Positions 10,965 through 21,276 of a DNA stretch of 64,000 bases are shown here, in pieces (within the stretch, counting starts at the first letter, position 1; each line of letters begins with the position of its first letter). A program made the translations under genes and the position numbers. The notes below the pieces were generated by a model. It was not told the DNA's origin. It was given only the letters and a program-made list of their open reading frames with translations, and searched no databases. This DNA comes from Candidatus Cryosericum terrychapinii. GTDB lineage: Bacteria > Caldisericota > Caldisericia > Cryosericales > Cryosericaceae. Location: the NCBI RefSeq assembly GCF_003570925.1, contig NZ_QXIS01000001.1:1-64000 (forward strand), given 5' to 3'.

Positions 10965-13811
10965 ATGGCTGAAGAAAGCATTTTCATCAAGGGTGCGCGC
11001 GTCCATAACCTGAAAGACGTGAGCGTGCGTCTCCCGCGCAACAAGATCATCGTCATCACCGGTGTCTCCGGCTCGGGCAAGTCGTCGCTGGCGTTCGACA
11101 CCCTGTACGCCGAGGGGCAGCGCCGGTATGTCGAATCTCTCTCCGCCTATGCCCGGCAATTCATCGGCCTGATGCAGAAGCCGGACGTCGACCTCATCGA
11201 AGGGCTGTCGCCCGCCATCGCCATCGACCAGCGGTCAGCCAGCAAGAACCCCCGGTCCACGGTCGGCACGCTGACCGAGATCTATGATTACCTGCGCCTG
11301 CTGTTTGCACGCGCCGGCGTTCCGTACTGTCCCAACCACGATATCCCCATCACGAAGCAGTCGCCCCAGGAGATCGTCGAGCACGTGCTGGCGGGCTACA
11401 CTGGGCGCACCGTTGCTCTGCTGGCGCCTGCGGTGGAGGGGCGTAAGGGCGAGTACCGCAAGCTCATCGAAGACGTCCAGCGCAAGGGGTTCGAGAATTA
11501 CCGTGTCGATGGCACCGAGTACAGCGTCGACGACCCGGTCCCGGGCATCGACAAGAAGCGTAAGCACACGATCGAGCTCATCGTCGATAAGCTGCTGGTC
11601 ACCGCGGACGAACGCACGCGCCTGTTCGACTCGGTGGAACTGGCGCTCAAGGAAGGGGACAGCGTGCTCAAGGTTCTGGACTTGGCGACGGGCAAGCTCG
11701 ACTTCTTCTCGAGCACTTTCGCATGTCCCATCTGCGGCTACAGCATCCAGGAGATTGAGCCGCGCCTGTTCTCGTTCAACTCGCCCTACGGCGCGTGCCC
11801 GACGTGCACGGGTCTCGGCTTCCAACTGGAGCCGGACATCGACATGATCGTCGACCGCGACAAGTCGCTGCCTGAGGGGGCCATCCAGATCCCCGGCTTC
11901 CTTGCCGCGTCCACCTTCAGCAAGGACTTCGTCGTGCAAGCGCTCCGCTTCCGCGGATATGACCCGGACCGGAAGGTGCGGGACCTGCCTCCGGGCGCTA
12001 TGGACATTGTCCTGCATGGCGACAAGGAACGCATCCCGGTCCACTGGGAGGACGGCGCAGGGCTCGACCACGTCTACAAGTTCCACTGGGAAGGGCTCAT
12101 CAACCTCCTGGCACGCCGGTATGAAGAGACGACCTCGGAAGCAATGAAAGAGGAGTACGAGCGCTTCATGGTGCAGAAGGACTGCCCGACCTGTCACGGC
12201 AGGCGCCTGAAGCCCGAGGCGCTGGCTGTCAAGCTGGCTGGTCTCAATATCAGTGAGGTCACCGACATGTCGGTCGACCAGGCGTCGCAGTATGTTGCGC
12301 AGTTGCCGGGAACCATGACGGAGACGCAGCGCACGATTGCCAAGCAGGTCCTGCGCGAGATCAACGAACGGCTGAAGTTCATCCTGGACGTCGGCCTCGG
12401 GTACCTGACGCTGTCGCGCGCGTCGGCGACACTCGCCGGCGGTGAAGCGCAGCGACTGCGCCTCGCGACGCAGGTGGGTAGCAAGCTGGTGGGCGTCCTC
12501 TACGTGCTGGACGAACCGTCCATCGGCCTGCATCCGCGGGACAACGAGCGCCTCCTGAGTACCCTGCGGGAACTGCGCGACCTGGGCAACACGCTGGTTA
12601 TCGTGGAACACGACGAGGAGACCATCCGTACGGCGGACTACCTGGTCGACGTGGGCCCGGGGGCCGGCGAACACGGCGGACGCATCGTGGCTGCAGGTAG
12701 CCTAGCAGACATCATCGCCGAGCCGACGTCGCTGACGGGGCAGTACCTGACGGGCAAGCTGTCCGTCCCTCTGCCGGCAACCAGGCGCACACCCAACGGC
12801 GAACACCTGCTTATCACGGGCGCGACGGAGCACAACCTCAAGAACATCGACGCGGACATCCCCCTGCACATGTTCACCTGCATCACCGGCGTCTCCGGCT
12901 CGGGCAAGTCCACGCTGATCAACGACTGCCTGTACAAGGGGCTGGCGCGCGAGCTGTACCATGCCAAGGATCAGCCCGGCCACTACGAGAAGCTGACGGG
13001 TGTCGCATACATCGACCGCGTCATCGTGGTCGACCAGGCGCCTATTGGGCGCACGCCGCGCAGCAACCCCGCTACGTATACAGGGTTGTTCACGCCCATC
13101 CGCGAGGTCTACGCTCGCATGCCGGAGGCGAAGGTGCGCGGGTACCAGCCCGGCCGGTTCAGTTTCAACGTGAAGGGCGGCCGCTGCGAGGCCTGCGAAG
13201 GCAACGGGTTCACCAAGGTCGAGATGCAGTTTCTGCCCGACGTCTATGTTCCCTGCGAAGTGTGCCACGGGGCGCGCTTCAACTCCGAGACGCTCGAGGT
13301 CCGCTACAAGGGCAAATCCATCGCTGACGTGCTGGAGATGTCGGTCGAGGAGGCCCTGCACTTTTTCGAGGCGCACGCACGTCTCAAGCACATGCTGAAG
13401 CTGCTGGACGCCGTCGGGCTTGGCTACATCCGTCTTGGGCAGAGTGCCGTGACCCTGTCGGGCGGTGAGGCCCAGCGCATCAAGCTGGCAGCCGAACTGG
13501 GCAAGCGGACGGCAGGAAGGACCCTGTACATCCTCGACGAGCCGACGACCGGCCTGCACTTCGCTGACGTCGAGAAGCTCGTGGGTGTCCTCCAGGAGCT
13601 GACCAACAAAGGCAACACGGTCATCGTCATCGAGCACAACCTGGACGTCATCAAGAACGCCGACTGGGTCATCGACTTGGGCCCCGAGGGCGGCGACAAG
13701 GGTGGCCGCATCATCGCCACGGGCACGCCGGAGCAGATCGCCCGCAACCCTGATTCTCTGACGGGGCAGTTCCTCAAGGACAAGGTGTCGACACGGACTG
13801 CTGAGTCGTAG
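10965..13811 (+). CDS. uvrA: Excinuclease ABC subunit A
   Basis: A 948-residue protein, typical for UvrA, the ATPase that recognises DNA damage and loads UvrB in nucleotide excision repair. Two ABC modules each carry Walker A GVSGSGKS (near residues 33 and 645) and ABC signatures ([24 protein letters not shown]). Zinc fingers are visible at CPIC...CPTC (about 252-284) and CEAC...CEVC (about 743-770). ATG 10965 follows GAGAGG by seven bases; an overlapping out-of-frame ATG lies at 10961. uvrB and uvrC are not in the window. Confidence 0.97.
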   Translation: MAEESIFIKGARVHNLKDVSVRLPRNKIIVITGVSGSGKSSLAFDTLYAEGQRRYVESLSAYARQFIGLMQKPDVDLIEGLSPAIAIDQRSASKNPRSTVGTLTEIYDYLRLLFARAGVPYCPNHDIPITKQSPQEIVEHVLAGYTGRTVALLAPAVEGRKGEYRKLIEDVQRKGFENYRVDGTEYSVDDPVPGIDKKRKHTIELIVDKLLVTADERTRLFDSVELALKEGDSVLKVLDLATGKLDFFSSTFACPICGYSIQEIEPRLFSFNSPYGACPTCTGLGFQLEPDIDMIVDRDKSLPEGAIQIPGFLAASTFSKDFVVQALRFRGYDPDRKVRDLPPGAMDIVLHGDKERIPVHWEDGAGLDHVYKFHWEGLINLLARRYEETTSEAMKEEYERFMVQKDCPTCHGRRLKPEALAVKLAGLNISEVTDMSVDQASQYVAQLPGTMTETQRTIAKQVLREINERLKFILDVGLGYLTLSRASATLAGGEAQRLRLATQVGSKLVGVLYVLDEPSIGLHPRDNERLLSTLRELRDLGNTLVIVEHDEETIRTADYLVDVGPGAGEHGGRIVAAGSLADIIAEPTSLTGQYLTGKLSVPLPATRRTPNGEHLLITGATEHNLKNIDADIPLHMFTCITGVSGSGKSTLINDCLYKGLARELYHAKDQPGHYEKLTGVAYIDRVIVVDQAPIGRTPRSNPATYTGLFTPIREVYARMPEAKVRGYQPGRFSFNVKGGRCEACEGNGFTKVEMQFLPDVYVPCEVCHGARFNSETLEVRYKGKSIADVLEMSVEEALHFFEAHARLKHMLKLLDAVGLGYIRLGQSAVTLSGGEAQRIKLAAELGKRTAGRTLYILDEPTTGLHFADVEKLVGVLQELTNKGNTVIVIEHNLDVIKNADWVIDLGPEGGDKGGRIIATGTPEQIARNPDSLTGQFLKDKVSTRTAES

Positions 13812-13917
13812 CAGAGATCAGTGCACTTGGCTGTGTGGCACCGCCCCAGATTGTCCCATGGTGCTCCCGCCGGTCTCTGCACTGTCATGTCCACCTGATC
13901 GAGTCGATGCGCAGCCC

Positions 13918-13944
13918 TTGACAACGGCGGCGAGCCCATATAAT
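13918..13944 (+). promoter_or_regulatory. Promoter of the surface protein gene at 13982
   Basis: Perfect TTGACA (13918-13923) and TATAAT (13939-13944) boxes with a 15-base spacer. The spacer is shorter than the usual 17, which could make the promoter depend on an activator. The rest of 13812-13981 holds no gene. Confidence 0.6.
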
Positions 13945-13981
13945 TGGAGGCAGTGGTTCATCCTAGGTGATGGGAGAAAAC

Positions 13982-16900
13982 ATGACGAATCGATGGGGTT
14001 CCAAAGAAGGCGCGCAAACGGTATGTCGATCAATGCGAAGAAGCTTGGCGGCTCTGGTCGCACTCACCATGTTTGCAGGCTTGTGGATCCAACCGGGCGG
14101 ATTGCCGTCTGCCATGAGTGTGACGCCGGTTCCCGAAATCGAGGTTACCATTGCGGCCGATCCTGTCAGCAACAACCTGGACTTAACCGGGTTCGCCGAC
14201 TTGCTCAAAGCCAAGCTCAACGCGACGTGCGGCATTCCGACAGACAAGGTACACGTCAACGCCGTGCAGTCAGCGGCCGTCTCAGGCAGCTTCAACTGGT
14301 ACCGGTTCGACCACACGAACAACGTCAGCTTGGCCGAGAGCACCTCGACGAGTCTGGTGACGTACTACAACGAGAATTACTCAAACCTGTGTCACGACTA
14401 TCACATCATTAGCTCTGGCTCTGGTAGTCAAATCGACTTCTACGGATATGGGGCGCCGGCCTACAAGGACTTCCTGTTCGCCCCAAATGGGACCGCTAAC
14501 AACAAGATCTTCCAGTTCACTATCGATGAGGCGAACACGTCGTATCATAGTGGTGAGGGCGCCGGGTTCCTGTTCAATACAAAGTACACGTACGTCGGCC
14601 CCTCGGACCGAAGGTTGACAGGGTACCTGGTTCTGTTGACACAGTTCAACGTCCGCCTGTACCGGCTGGACAACGTCGAGATTGGCGGGTTGTCCGGTGG
14701 GTCCTACAGTGGCGTCACGCTTCTGCAGCAGACTGCCAAGCCGGGAACGTCCAGTGGTACGCTGAGGTACCTGAAGCTCGTGGCATCACCGACGACCGTC
14801 TCCTTCTACCAGTTCACCAGCAGCACCTATAGCACGGTACAGACGAAGATGATCGACAACTACACACTGCCCGCCGTCTTCAACGACTTCGGATTCGGCC
14901 CCTTTGCATCGTACCTTTCACATAGCTGCTCGCAGGACACGCGGTTCACCTTCAGCAACATCAGCATGTCTGAAGACACATCAGTCAGCTTCACGGACCT
15001 CGTCAAGAGCACGAACTGGAACTACCCGGGGTCACTGCGCATCATCGCAAACTTGGACAACGACGGGGTCCCGGATTTTGGCGTAACCTCGAGCCTGAGC
15101 ACTATTCTCTATTACGTGATGCAGAACAACGCCCACTACGTCGGATGGGGCATCAACAATACGATCAGCATCGGCGGATACACCTCCGTCATGGACCAGG
15201 CCAACGGGTTCATCGCACGCAACAGCGGCAAGGGCACGTTCATCAACCGGAGCGATGCCGCGCTGTTCACACTGGACCAGGGCACGACCGCCCTGGCAGC
15301 TTACATCTGTGGGCAACGTTCCCTGATGGCCGGCATCGACAAGCCGATCATCAACACGCAGTTCCCGGGTGGTGGGATCGTCACGTTCCTGACGCCCGAC
15401 ACTCACACGTCGCTGGGCAATCTCATCAGTCTCTACCAATGGAAGCATATGGACGTCGCCACCGGTACATGGGTCGACGAGCCTGGCTCGACGAGCTCGA
15501 AGAGTTTCACGTTTGGGGCCGGCACCTACAATTTTGTGTCGTTGAGGATACAGGATTCGGTCACGCTCCAGTGGAGCGACTATGCCATCGGCTATGCGGC
15601 CAATGACACCAATGCCCCGCCGATCGCGCAGTTCTCGCTGGACACCAACGAACTGATGCCCGATACGGCTGTCATCAGTCTCCGTACGGGTACGGCCGTG
15701 ACCGCCACCGACACCTCTTACCATCCGGCGGGCGAAGCGCTGACCGACTGGGAATGGAAGGTGTACAACGCAACACTGGTCGAGCAGGTGGGTCTTGCGA
15801 AGACGTACACCGACTCCACGAAGCCGGCAGTGCTGATATTCGACTTCGCCGGCATGCCAGGCGGTCTGTATACCATCAAGCTCCGAGTCCGGAAGGGCGA
15901 GGGCGAGTGGTCTGCACGTTTTAGCCAGACCGTCACGGTCTACAAGGAGGGCAATACCATCACCATCACTCCCGTGCTTGGCACCATCGTCTATGAAGGC
16001 ATGGCCCCGCTTACGTTCAACATCGTTTCGACCACGAACAACATCGCAGCGTACAGAATCATCAAGTCGCCCCTTGGTGGTGGGGACAACGTCGTCGGTG
16101 ACTGGACCGGGACTGCTGCGGTGAACATTGACGGCACGGGTTCTGTCTCTGGCGGCTCGTTTGATGTCTTCGTCCAAGCCCGGGATACGGCAGGTAGCAG
16201 CAAAACGCAGCTTATCGGGCGGTACACTCTGGCGTATGGCTCCATGGTCACAGTGAATGCTGGACCCCATGGGACCGTAACCCCTGGAACGGGGATGCTG
16301 CCGTACAACACTGCACAAACCTACATCATCAAGCCTGAGGCGGGATACCTCATCGAAGCCATCGTCCTCGACGGGGCACAGATCGTCGAGGCGTCGAACA
16401 AACTCGGCTTCACGCTCACGTTGACGAGTGTTACTGCTCCACACGCTATCACCGCGACGTTCTCGCGACAGGCTGACGTGCTGCCCCCGACCATCACCCT
16501 GCCGAAATTCGGGACTGAGAGAGGGGTCATGTTATGGATCGATGGACCAGTGCAGACGTTCACCGTCTGTACGTCGCCATTTCCACTTCAGTTCACGCTT
16601 GAAGATGATGGCGGATATGCCAAGTGGACGATCAAGGTCAATGGCACAGTCGTCGTCGACCCAGTGGGCATCGGCCTCATCACGTATATGCTTTCGTTGA
16701 CCGAGGGCCGAAACGACGTCGAGATCATCGCAACCGACGGAGCGGGCAACTGGGCAAACCAGAAGCTCACTATCTACCTGGATAGCATGATGCCGGCTCT
16801 CTCGGTCGATGCCCTTCCCTTTCCTATTTCCTCCTCAGTGCTTTCCATCACTGGGTCCGCAGTGGATGCAGGCTCCGGCCTCAAGTCTCTTACGATCAAC

Positions 16901-17440
16901 GGGATCCCCGTCGTTCCCTTCCTGGACGGTTCCTTCAGTGAGAAGCTGGCACTCGTACGGGGTGCCAACAGTATTCTTGTCGAAGCGACAGACAAGGCGG
17001 GCAACACCAGTTCCCAGACCTTTACAGTAACCTATGGCACCTCTTCCACGACAGCTCCTTCCTCCCTCTACGTCGTCCTCACCATCGGCAGCGCAGACAT
17101 GCAGGTGAACGGCATGACCCAGAAGATGGACGCCGCTCCATTCATCAAGGACAGTCGCACGCTGCTTCCCATCCGTGCTCTCATCGAAGCACTTGGTGGT
17201 TCCGTGGAGTGGAATGCTTCCACGAAGACTGCCACGGTCATGCTGGGCAGTCGGACGGTTGCTCTGACCATCGGCAGCAAGACTGCTCTCGTAGACGGCA
17301 AGCCTGTTGCCCTGGACGTCGCCCCCATGATCGTCAAGGGTCGTACCTTCCTTCCACTGCGGGCTGTCGCCGAGAACCTGGGCCTCGACCTTGCCTGGGA
17401 ACCCATCTCCAGGACCATCTCCCTGACCTACTGGCCGTAG
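13982..17440 (+). CDS. Secreted surface protein with C-terminal PF07833 stalk domains
   Basis: About 1152 residues. The signal peptide is a basic stretch, then LAALVALTMFAGLWIQ. The first two thirds match no family I recognise; a segment from about residue 150 to 340 has the Tyr/Gly-rich strand pattern of a beta-sandwich lectin, followed by Ig-like stretches (about 520-660) and a glycine-rich segment resembling a bacterial repeat (about 750-830). The last 330 residues match the end of the giant protein at 220-4338, including two PF07833 units (RTLLPIRALI, RTFLPLRAVAE). ATG 13982 is chosen for the upstream GGGAGAA; ATG 13967 is in frame. The extracellular role is not clear. Confidence 0.8.
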   Translation: MTNRWGSKEGAQTVCRSMRRSLAALVALTMFAGLWIQPGGLPSAMSVTPVPEIEVTIAADPVSNNLDLTGFADLLKAKLNATCGIPTDKVHVNAVQSAAVSGSFNWYRFDHTNNVSLAESTSTSLVTYYNENYSNLCHDYHIISSGSGSQIDFYGYGAPAYKDFLFAPNGTANNKIFQFTIDEANTSYHSGEGAGFLFNTKYTYVGPSDRRLTGYLVLLTQFNVRLYRLDNVEIGGLSGGSYSGVTLLQQTAKPGTSSGTLRYLKLVASPTTVSFYQFTSSTYSTVQTKMIDNYTLPAVFNDFGFGPFASYLSHSCSQDTRFTFSNISMSEDTSVSFTDLVKSTNWNYPGSLRIIANLDNDGVPDFGVTSSLSTILYYVMQNNAHYVGWGINNTISIGGYTSVMDQANGFIARNSGKGTFINRSDAALFTLDQGTTALAAYICGQRSLMAGIDKPIINTQFPGGGIVTFLTPDTHTSLGNLISLYQWKHMDVATGTWVDEPGSTSSKSFTFGAGTYNFVSLRIQDSVTLQWSDYAIGYAANDTNAPPIAQFSLDTNELMPDTAVISLRTGTAVTATDTSYHPAGEALTDWEWKVYNATLVEQVGLAKTYTDSTKPAVLIFDFAGMPGGLYTIKLRVRKGEGEWSARFSQTVTVYKEGNTITITPVLGTIVYEGMAPLTFNIVSTTNNIAAYRIIKSPLGGGDNVVGDWTGTAAVNIDGTGSVSGGSFDVFVQARDTAGSSKTQLIGRYTLAYGSMVTVNAGPHGTVTPGTGMLPYNTAQTYIIKPEAGYLIEAIVLDGAQIVEASNKLGFTLTLTSVTAPHAITATFSRQADVLPPTITLPKFGTERGVMLWIDGPVQTFTVCTSPFPLQFTLEDDGGYAKWTIKVNGTVVVDPVGIGLITYMLSLTEGRNDVEIIATDGAGNWANQKLTIYLDSMMPALSVDALPFPISSSVLSITGSAVDAGSGLKSLTINGIPVVPFLDGSFSEKLALVRGANSILVEATDKAGNTSSQTFTVTYGTSSTTAPSSLYVVLTIGSADMQVNGMTQKMDAAPFIKDSRTLLPIRALIEALGGSVEWNASTKTATVMLGSRTVALTIGSKTALVDGKPVALDVAPMIVKGRTFLPLRAVAENLGLDLAWEPISRTISLTYWP

Positions 17441-17469
17441 CTCTTCCAATTTACGTAGTGCACAACGTC

Positions 17470-17494
17470 CGCCCCCGGCCCATCCCCGGGGGCG
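17470..17494. terminator. Hairpin between convergent surface protein genes
   Basis: CGCCCCCGG (17470-17478) pairs with CCGGGGGCG (17486-17494) around a seven-base loop. No T run follows, but its position 30 bp after the stop and beside a second perfect hairpin suggests termination. Confidence 0.55.
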
Positions 17495-17510
17495 GCTCTC
17501 GTATGTACGA

Positions 17511-17544
17511 AGAAGCCCCTCGCCTGCTACGGCGAGGGGCTTCT
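17511..17544. terminator. Perfect hairpin between convergent genes
   Basis: A perfect 14-bp stem AGAAGCCCCTCGCC/GGCGAGGGGCTTCT with loop TGCTAC lies between the genes ending at 17440 and 17575. It can serve both strands. Confidence 0.7.
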
Positions 17545-17574
17545 GACTGCAAACCTGCTTGCAGCGAGAGCGCG

Positions 17575-20169
17575 CTAGGGTGCTGTTGTGAAGTGCATGA
17601 ATGATGGAGTGGCGATATCCTCGCCTGCACCCGCAAGCACACGCCAATAGTAGGTGGAGCCTGCCTCCAGCGTGCCGGCGGGGAGCGTGAACTGCTGCAT
17701 GTCGCCAGCTTTCGGGTCGAGGACTCTGTTCAGGACCTGGACGAGACTCGACTCACTGGTTCCCTTGCCGATGTAGATGCGGTACCACGTCGCTCCCTGC
17801 ACGGAGGTCCATTGCAGTGTCGGTGTGAGGGTTGTGACGGCAGCGCCGTCCGCAGGGGCAATGAGCATGGGTGGAAGCACGTCGATGACTGCGGACAGAT
17901 TGATCGTGAAGGTACGGCCGATGGACCAGTTCCAGGTGTCGCCCGTCTTGCTCCAGCCGTCAGGTGTTCCAGCAATGACGGTCCACCAGTAGGCGACGCC
18001 AGGTTCGAGGCTGCCGGCGGGTATCGTGGCAGTCGTCCCCATGACAGTCACTTCGTAGACCTTGCTGTCAGTCGTGCCCTTGTCGATCCAGACGTCGTAG
18101 CGGGTGGCCCCAGGAACAGCTTGCCATGTGAGCGTCGGGTTCAGAAATGGCAGTAGTGCCTTTGGTGCCGGGCTCACGAGGGCGGGGACGCCGATACCCG
18201 CCGGAATGGCAACGGTAAACTTCGGATGTGGCTGGGCCCATAGACTGCTCACGCCCGAGCTGTTCTCGACACGCACGCTCCACAAGTAGGTTTTCCCGGA
18301 TGTGAGTGTCCCTGAGGGAATCGTGACCGAGGTGTTCGTCGTGGATGTCTCGTAGAGCCTATCTTCCTCCGACTGGCCGATCCAGACGTAGTACCGGCTT
18401 GCGTTGGCGACAGGACTCCAGAAGAGAATGGGTTCGACCGACTTGACCACGAAGAGATCAAGGGGTTCCAGGATAGCTGGCGCCGGTGGCTGAACAATGG
18501 AGCTGCTGGTCGCGAATATGCGGTCTGGAGACCAGGGACCCCAGCCGTTGTCGTTGCCGGCCCTGACGGCCCACGTGTAGGTCGTTCCAGGTTTCAGCAC
18601 GCCAGGGAGGATGGCGGGGTCGGTGTAGGTGATAACCGTGCTCACCAGGCCTGTTCCCGACGCATTGCGCCCCTCGCCGACCCAGAACTGATACCGGTTA
18701 GCGCCCGGCACTGTATTCCAGTGGAATTGCGGAGTCAGCGATCCAATGACTGCCTCGCCGGCAGGTGCCGCGAGGAGTGGGGCATCAAGAGCCTGCAGGC
18801 CCGTACCTTCACGCTCTGTGACTTCACGGATGGTCCAGTCGCCCGTGCGCGACACGCCGCGAATCGTAGCGGCCGAGGCGGCGGGGAAGGCTCCGGTGGC
18901 AGGTTGGATGTCAGTGGTCACCATCCCGATGACGTCGCCAAACTCGTCGAGTACTGGACTGCCCTCGACCGCGCTGTCGGCATCACCACGGACCGTGAAG
19001 CCAGTGGAAGTGAGACCATTCACGACACCTGCGACCGTAAACTGGGGTATGCCAGTGACGACGGGGCCGACCATGACCGCTTCCTGGTTGACTTGAGCAG
19101 TCGAGCCAGTTGCCAGACTAAGCGCAGGAAGGGGTTTGCCGGCAGGCGTCGTGAGAATCGCGATGTCGGCAGACGGGGCGTATCCCACGACACGCACTGA
19201 CGTCAATTTGCTGCCGTCTGCAAGGACGAGCGATCCGCTGACGGCGCCCTTGATGACCTCGTAGGTGGTAACGAACATGCCCGAAGGGTCGATGAAGAAT
19301 GCTGCTGCTACGCCGAGACTGCCGTCGGCATACTCGACCATAATCTCAGCGACCGATGGCGTCGCCTTCTTGACGAGGTCGGCGGCGGACATTGGCAGCT
19401 GGACCGTGAACCGACGTGGCAACGAGGCAGGGCCGGTCATCGCTCCTCGCACGGCTGTGACGGCCCACGAGTACTGTCCGGCCGTCAAGACACTGCTGGA
19501 CGGGGTGAATGAGTTCGATGTGCTCGTACCGCGGTACACCTCTGCACCTCCCGTGCTTACCGAGAGGCTATAGGACGTCGCGCCCTCGACGGGGGTCCAC
19601 CGGAACGCAACCGTCGTCGAGGTGAAGAGTGCACCCTCTGTTGGCTCCAGCAGGCTGGGGGCCGTCAGTGGAGCGGGGGCGACGAACGTGAGTGTTGCGG
19701 TCCTGGTTGTCGCACTCCATTCGACCGTACCTCCCAACTGCTCACCGACAAACCGGACCGGCAGCATGGTGCGTCCGCCTACGATCAGTGGGACGACAGT
19801 GGCGTTGGTGGAATCGATGGGAAGTATGGTGCCATTGACTGTTGCCATGCGGTTGCCGATTGTCAGGCCCATGGTCACCGCACCAGCGACAATGGTGACC
19901 GTCCGTGTCGTGGCGTCCCATTCGATGGTGCCGCCGATTGCCTCGACGACTGCTCGAATCGGCAGGAGTGTACGACCAGCGACAATCACCGGAGTCGTGC
20001 CGCTGGAGTCGATGGGGCGCGGCGTGCCATTCACGGTGATATTGGGGTTACCGATTGTCAACGTGATGACCGTCGTCTCGGCAGCCGCAGGCCGTATGCG
20101 GCTTGCGGGACAGAAGGCCAGGCCGAGCGTCATAATGACTGTCAGCAGAACACGGATGCTTCCCTTCAT
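17575..20169 (-). CDS. Surface protein: N-terminal PF07833 pair, FN3-like repeats, inactive HtrA-like protease domain
   Basis: An 864-residue exported protein. Signal peptide 1-30; two PF07833 units at about 34-162 (RTLLPIRAVVE, RTMLPVRFVGE), here at the N-terminus instead of the usual C-terminus. An FN3-like unit (170-257) precedes a trypsin-fold domain (about 264-420) resembling HtrA: the HtrA histidine segment is VTTYEVIKG with Glu304 where His stands, Asp335 is kept in SADIAIL, and VEGSPVLDE has Glu402 where the GNSGGP serine stands. Four more FN3-like units follow (each with a W..V.GA.RY.VWIG pattern). ATG 20169 follows GGGGGTAG. The domain probably binds rather than cuts peptides. Confidence 0.85.
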   Translation of the reverse strand: MKGSIRVLLTVIMTLGLAFCPASRIRPAAAETTVITLTIGNPNITVNGTPRPIDSSGTTPVIVAGRTLLPIRAVVEAIGGTIEWDATTRTVTIVAGAVTMGLTIGNRMATVNGTILPIDSTNATVVPLIVGGRTMLPVRFVGEQLGGTVEWSATTRTATLTFVAPAPLTAPSLLEPTEGALFTSTTVAFRWTPVEGATSYSLSVSTGGAEVYRGTSTSNSFTPSSSVLTAGQYSWAVTAVRGAMTGPASLPRRFTVQLPMSAADLVKKATPSVAEIMVEYADGSLGVAAAFFIDPSGMFVTTYEVIKGAVSGSLVLADGSKLTSVRVVGYAPSADIAILTTPAGKPLPALSLATGSTAQVNQEAVMVGPVVTGIPQFTVAGVVNGLTSTGFTVRGDADSAVEGSPVLDEFGDVIGMVTTDIQPATGAFPAASAATIRGVSRTGDWTIREVTEREGTGLQALDAPLLAAPAGEAVIGSLTPQFHWNTVPGANRYQFWVGEGRNASGTGLVSTVITYTDPAILPGVLKPGTTYTWAVRAGNDNGWGPWSPDRIFATSSSIVQPPAPAILEPLDLFVVKSVEPILFWSPVANASRYYVWIGQSEEDRLYETSTTNTSVTIPSGTLTSGKTYLWSVRVENSSGVSSLWAQPHPKFTVAIPAGIGVPALVSPAPKALLPFLNPTLTWQAVPGATRYDVWIDKGTTDSKVYEVTVMGTTATIPAGSLEPGVAYWWTVIAGTPDGWSKTGDTWNWSIGRTFTINLSAVIDVLPPMLIAPADGAAVTTLTPTLQWTSVQGATWYRIYIGKGTSESSLVQVLNRVLDPKAGDMQQFTLPAGTLEAGSTYYWRVLAGAGEDIATPSFMHFTTAP

Positions 20170-20292
20170 AGTCTACCCCCATACCGGTTTACGAGATGTA
20201 CTACAAGTATTCTACTACGGGACCGTGTGTCGTGCAACTGGGCGGTGCAGAGCGCGAGAGCCGCTGTCTGTCGGCTGTGAGGCGTGTCTTCC

Positions 20293-20321
20293 TTGCGCAC
20301 GGGCGCAGGTGGGGCTATACT
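20293..20321 (+). promoter_or_regulatory. Promoter of the ftcD-hutI cluster
   Basis: TTGCGC (20293-20298), a 17-base spacer and TATACT (20316-20321), 36 bases before the GTG start of ftcD. The region 20170-20292 otherwise holds only the leader of the divergent surface protein gene. Confidence 0.55.
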
Positions 20322-20356
20322 ATCAATCGTTCATCGGGTGTACTTCAGGAGGCGGC

Positions 20357-21250
20357 GTGAGAAAGGTTATAGAGTGTGTTCCCAACATCAGCGAAGGCCG
20401 GAACGCTGACAAGGTGGGCGCCATCGCGGGCGTCATCGAACGATCGGGAGCGAAACTGCTGGACCTGTCGTCCGACCCCAATCACAACCGGACCGTCATT
20501 ACGTACGCAGGTGAGCCCCAGGCTGTCGCCGAAGCAGCATTCGACGTGGCCAAGGCGGCAATCGCAAGCATCGATCTGACGCAGCATCACGGCGAACACC
20601 CTCGTATGGGCGCCGTGGACGTTATCCCGTTCATTCCTGTCGGTGGCGTGACGATGGCGGAATGCTGCGAGATTGCGGAGCAGGTTGGCAAGCGTATCGG
20701 TCAGGAGCTGAACGTGCCCGTGTACCTGTATGCCGAGTCTGCCAGGGTACCACAGCGCCGCAAGCTGCCCACCATCCGTGAAGGGGAGTTCGAGGGCTTC
20801 GCCGAGAAGATCAAGGACCCAGCATGGCAGCCGGACTTTGGCCCCGCGGAACGTCATCCGACTGCGGGATGTGTCGCCGTGGGCGCGCGCAACTTTCTGA
20901 TTGCGTACAACATCGACTTGGACACCAGCGATGTCACCATCGCCAACCGTATTGCCAAGAGCATGCGCGAGTCGTCGGGCGGTCTCATGAACGTGCAGGC
21001 CAGGGGCATCTTCCTCGAAGACAAGCAGAGGGCGCAGGTGTCGATGAACATCCTCAACTTCGCCACGACACCACTGTGCCGCGTGTTCGAGCTGGTCAAG
21101 ATGGAGGCCGCGCGCTACGGCGTCGGCATCGTCGAGAGCGAACTTATCGGCCTGGCTCCGGCACAGGCGTTCATGGACGTGGCATCCTATTATCTTCAGT
21201 TGCCGGGGCTGAGCAGGGACGCTCTGGTCGAAACACGAATCTACGAGTAG
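20357..21250 (+). CDS. ftcD: Glutamate formimidoyltransferase
   Basis: A 297-residue enzyme that moves the formimino group from formiminoglutamate, the histidine breakdown product, to tetrahydrofolate. The N-terminus VRKVIECVPNISEGRN and the HHGEHPRMGAVDVIPF segment are diagnostic. Only the transferase domain is present; the cyclodeaminase domain of the fused animal enzyme is absent. GTG 20357 follows CAGGAGG by four bases; the in-frame extension upstream is antisense to the surface protein gene and is rejected. hutI follows after 26 bp, but histidase and urocanase are not in the window. Confidence 0.95.
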   Translation: MRKVIECVPNISEGRNADKVGAIAGVIERSGAKLLDLSSDPNHNRTVITYAGEPQAVAEAAFDVAKAAIASIDLTQHHGEHPRMGAVDVIPFIPVGGVTMAECCEIAEQVGKRIGQELNVPVYLYAESARVPQRRKLPTIREGEFEGFAEKIKDPAWQPDFGPAERHPTAGCVAVGARNFLIAYNIDLDTSDVTIANRIAKSMRESSGGLMNVQARGIFLEDKQRAQVSMNILNFATTPLCRVFELVKMEAARYGVGIVESELIGLAPAQAFMDVASYYLQLPGLSRDALVETRIYE

Positions 21251-21276
21251 TGTCGAAAACACGGGAGGAGAACGTC

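Noticed and set aside
19622-20356. Upstream extension of the ftcD frame
   Set aside because: Antisense to the surface protein gene; the enzyme begins at GTG 20357 with a strong ribosome site and the family N-terminus.
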